Origin: Streptomyces rochei
Lineage (GTDB): Bacteria > Actinomycetota > Actinomycetes > Streptomycetales > Streptomycetaceae
Assembly: GCA_002155895.1 (NCBI GenBank)
Contig: MUMD01000063.1
Location: 1-51,033, forward strand
Reading direction: 5' to 3'
DNA: 51,033 nucleotides
Numbering within the stretch: position 1 is the stretch's first letter; each line of letters opens with the position of its first letter. Shown here piece by piece: positions 49,913 through 51,033 of this stretch. The position numbers and the translations under genes were made by a program. The notes beneath the pieces were generated by a model. That model was not told where the DNA came from, searched no databases, and was given only the letters and a program-made list of their open reading frames with translations.

Positions 49913-50485
49913 CTAGCGGGTACGGTCCTCCGGCGGCGCCAGCAGGGCGAGCAGGCCCCGGACGGCCGCGTCGAAGGCGGTGGGGGAGCCGGACGCGCGG
50001 GCGAGGACATAGCCTCCCTGGACGGTCGCGACGACGGCCGCGGCGATCTCCCCGCCGTCCAGCGAGGGCGCGAACTCGCCGCGCTCCTTGCCCTCCTCGA
50101 CGATCTCGGCGAGCCGCGCGCGCAGCCAGTCCAGCGTCTCGTCCACGGGCGCGCGCAGGGCGTCGTCGGCGATCACGTCCGGGTCCATCGTCAGGCGCCC
50201 GACCGGGCAGCCGCGCAGCACGTCGCGCTCCCGCCGCAGATACGCCTCGACGCGCTCGTACGGCGTGCCCGGACCGCTCAGCACGCCCTCGGCCGTGGCC
50301 CGCATCTCCTGGGCGGTCCGGCGGATGGCGGCCAGCGCGAGGTCGGGCTTGCCCTTGAAGTGGTGGTACATGCTGCCCTGCCCGGCGCCCGAGCGCTCCA
50401 GGATCGCCTTGGGGCTGGTGCCCACGTAGCCGCGCTCCCACAGCAGCTCGCGGGTGGACTCGATCAGTCGCTCCGGCGTGCTCAT
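49913..50485 (-). CDS. TetR family transcriptional regulator
   Basis: Repressor of 190 residues. The helix-turn-helix region is TPERLIESTRELLWERGYVGTSPKAILERSGAGQGSMYHHFKGKPDLALAAI; the C-terminal ligand domain (about 60-190) has a Cys in RDVLRGCPVGRLTMDPD, as in TetR proteins of the YxaF/LmrA type. A palindrome (50494-50513) just upstream of its start suggests autoregulation and control of the four downstream genes. Confidence 0.93.
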   Translation of the reverse strand: MSTPERLIESTRELLWERGYVGTSPKAILERSGAGQGSMYHHFKGKPDLALAAIRRTAQEMRATAEGVLSGPGTPYERVEAYLRRERDVLRGCPVGRLTMDPDVIADDALRAPVDETLDWLRARLAEIVEEGKERGEFAPSLDGGEIAAAVVATVQGGYVLARASGSPTAFDAAVRGLLALLAPPEDRTR

Positions 50486-50493
50486 GAAGCCAC

Positions 50494-50513
50494 TGTACAT
50501 ACTAGTAGTTACA
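50494..50513. promoter_or_regulatory. Palindromic operator of the TetR operon
   Basis: TGTAnnTACTAGTAnnTACA: 16 of 20 positions are symmetric, centred on ACTAGT, 8 bases before the tetR start. The stretch is strikingly AT-rich for this genome. The short distance implies a very short leader or an operator over the start of transcription. Confidence 0.82.
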
Positions 50514-50667
50514 GAAGTCGACCGGTGCGGGGAGCATCGCCGGGGGGCCGGTGTACTCCCCGCGTCGTATCCGCACTGCCACCGCTCGTGCGACGCCCCG
50601 GGCCCCCTTCGGCGCGACCCTCGGAGGCGAGACGAGGACGTCACGACCCACCGAGGAGTTGGACGAC

Positions 50668-50940
50668 ATGCAGACACTGGCACACTTCGGCGACGGCGGG
50701 CCCGGCCCCTGGATCCTGCTCTTCCCCCTCATCTGGGCCCTGGTGATCGCCGGCGGCGTCACGCTGCTGCGCCGCGCCGGCCGTCGCGGCCCCGGCCGGC
50801 GCGGCGCCCCGGACGACTCGCCGATCACCGTGCTCGGCCACCGCTTCGCCTCCGGGGAGATCGACGAGGACGAGTACTGGCGCCGGCTGTCGGTGCTGGA
50901 CGAGCGGTTCGGCCGCACGGGCAAGGGCGGTGCGGCATGA
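50668..50940 (+). CDS. SHOCT domain membrane protein
   Basis: Small protein of 90 residues: one helix at about 14-33 (PWILLFPLIWALVIAGGVTLL), an Arg/Gly linker, and a C-terminal SHOCT motif (SPITVLGHRFASGEIDEDEYWRRLSVLDERF). GAGGAG stands 9 bases before ATG 50668. In Streptomyces such genes often precede an ABC-type exporter; a start codon overlaps its stop here (ATGA). Confidence 0.9.
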   Translation: MQTLAHFGDGGPGPWILLFPLIWALVIAGGVTLLRRAGRRGPGRRGAPDDSPITVLGHRFASGEIDEDEYWRRLSVLDERFGRTGKGGAA

Positions 50941-51033
50941 CCACGACGACCGCCGCCCCGGCCGCCGCCGCGTCGTCGGCACGGTGACGGAGGAGGGCGG
51001 CGCGGTGAGGGGGAGGCGGCGGTCGTCGTGGTC
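50937..51033 (+). other. Possible frameshifted 5' end of an ABC transporter ATPase, cut by window edge
   Basis: ATG at 50937 overlaps the SHOCT stop and opens MTTTTAAPAAAASSAR, then meets TGA at 50985-50987. In the next frame the sequence continues as a segment ending GEGEAAVVVV, resembling the GxGEAxVxAL stretch before the Walker A of MacB/LolD-type ATPases that often follow SHOCT genes. Either a one-base error or real frameshift joins them, or the likeness is chance. The window ends before any diagnostic motif. Confidence 0.3.

Noticed and set aside
1-51033. tRNA or rRNA genes
   Set aside because: No cloverleaf-like segment with a TTCGAnTC arm and no rRNA signature was recognised when reading the gaps.

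Overview
The window is very GC-rich, with dense genes, frequent GTG starts, many 4-bp start/stop overlaps and strong third-position GC bias. Gene content (recA-recX, a gluABCD glutamate transporter, a mycothiol-dependent enzyme family, a SHOCT protein, a Dps protein, ROK regulators) points to a Streptomyces chromosome. The left part (recA, recX, rhodanese/cysteine dioxygenase, gluABCD, a two-component system with a TAXI protein) resembles the conserved core around recA as I recall it from S. coelicolor. I could not run a comparison. I see no rRNA, tRNA, CRISPR array, transposase or integrase.

Left core (1-18.3 kb): the 3' part of an AI-2E family permease, an orphan VapB-like antitoxin, and recA-recX behind two recognisable DNA-damage promoters. 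On the minus strand follow a cysteine dioxygenase/rhodanese pair preceded by a 15-codon Cys-rich leader ORF missed by ordinary gene calling, a flavin monooxygenase, and gluABCD with a stem-loop between gluB and gluC and a terminator after gluD. Next come an OmpR-type two-component system facing a TAXI binding protein, a MazG-like protein, a cation/proton antiporter with its KhtT-like regulator, and a NarL-type two-component system.

Middle (18.3-33.3 kb): a mycothiol-dependent isomerase family protein, a PGRP-type amidase coupled to a small upstream ORF, a leaderless MFS permease divergent from a ROK regulator, and a sugar unit. The sugar unit has a binding protein, two permeases and a GH1 enzyme, divergent from a GH31 alpha-xylosidase whose two catalytic Asp residues fall at the same numbers as in E. 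coli YicI. After it come a class V aminotransferase-like protein, a DUF3533-like membrane protein and a Dps protein.

Right part (33.4-51 kb): an operon of Gfo/Idh/MocA oxidoreductase, PmoA-like and cupin proteins behind a perfect LacI-type operator; a secreted phospholipase A2 and a PAP2 phosphatase; and a 20-unit heptanucleotide minisatellite. A copper locus follows, with a CopA ATPase divergent from a His/Met-containing secreted protein and three CsoR-like operators between them. A DeoR regulator is divergent from a SIS isomerase and a class II aldolase across a 42-bp imperfect inverted repeat. Then come an RlmG/RsmC-like methyltransferase, an AlkB-like dioxygenase and a second ROK protein. 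A five-gene TetR-DUF4865-phosphotriesterase-tautomerase-VOC operon follows, with a palindrome just upstream of tetR. The window ends in a SHOCT protein and what may be the frameshifted start of an ABC ATPase.
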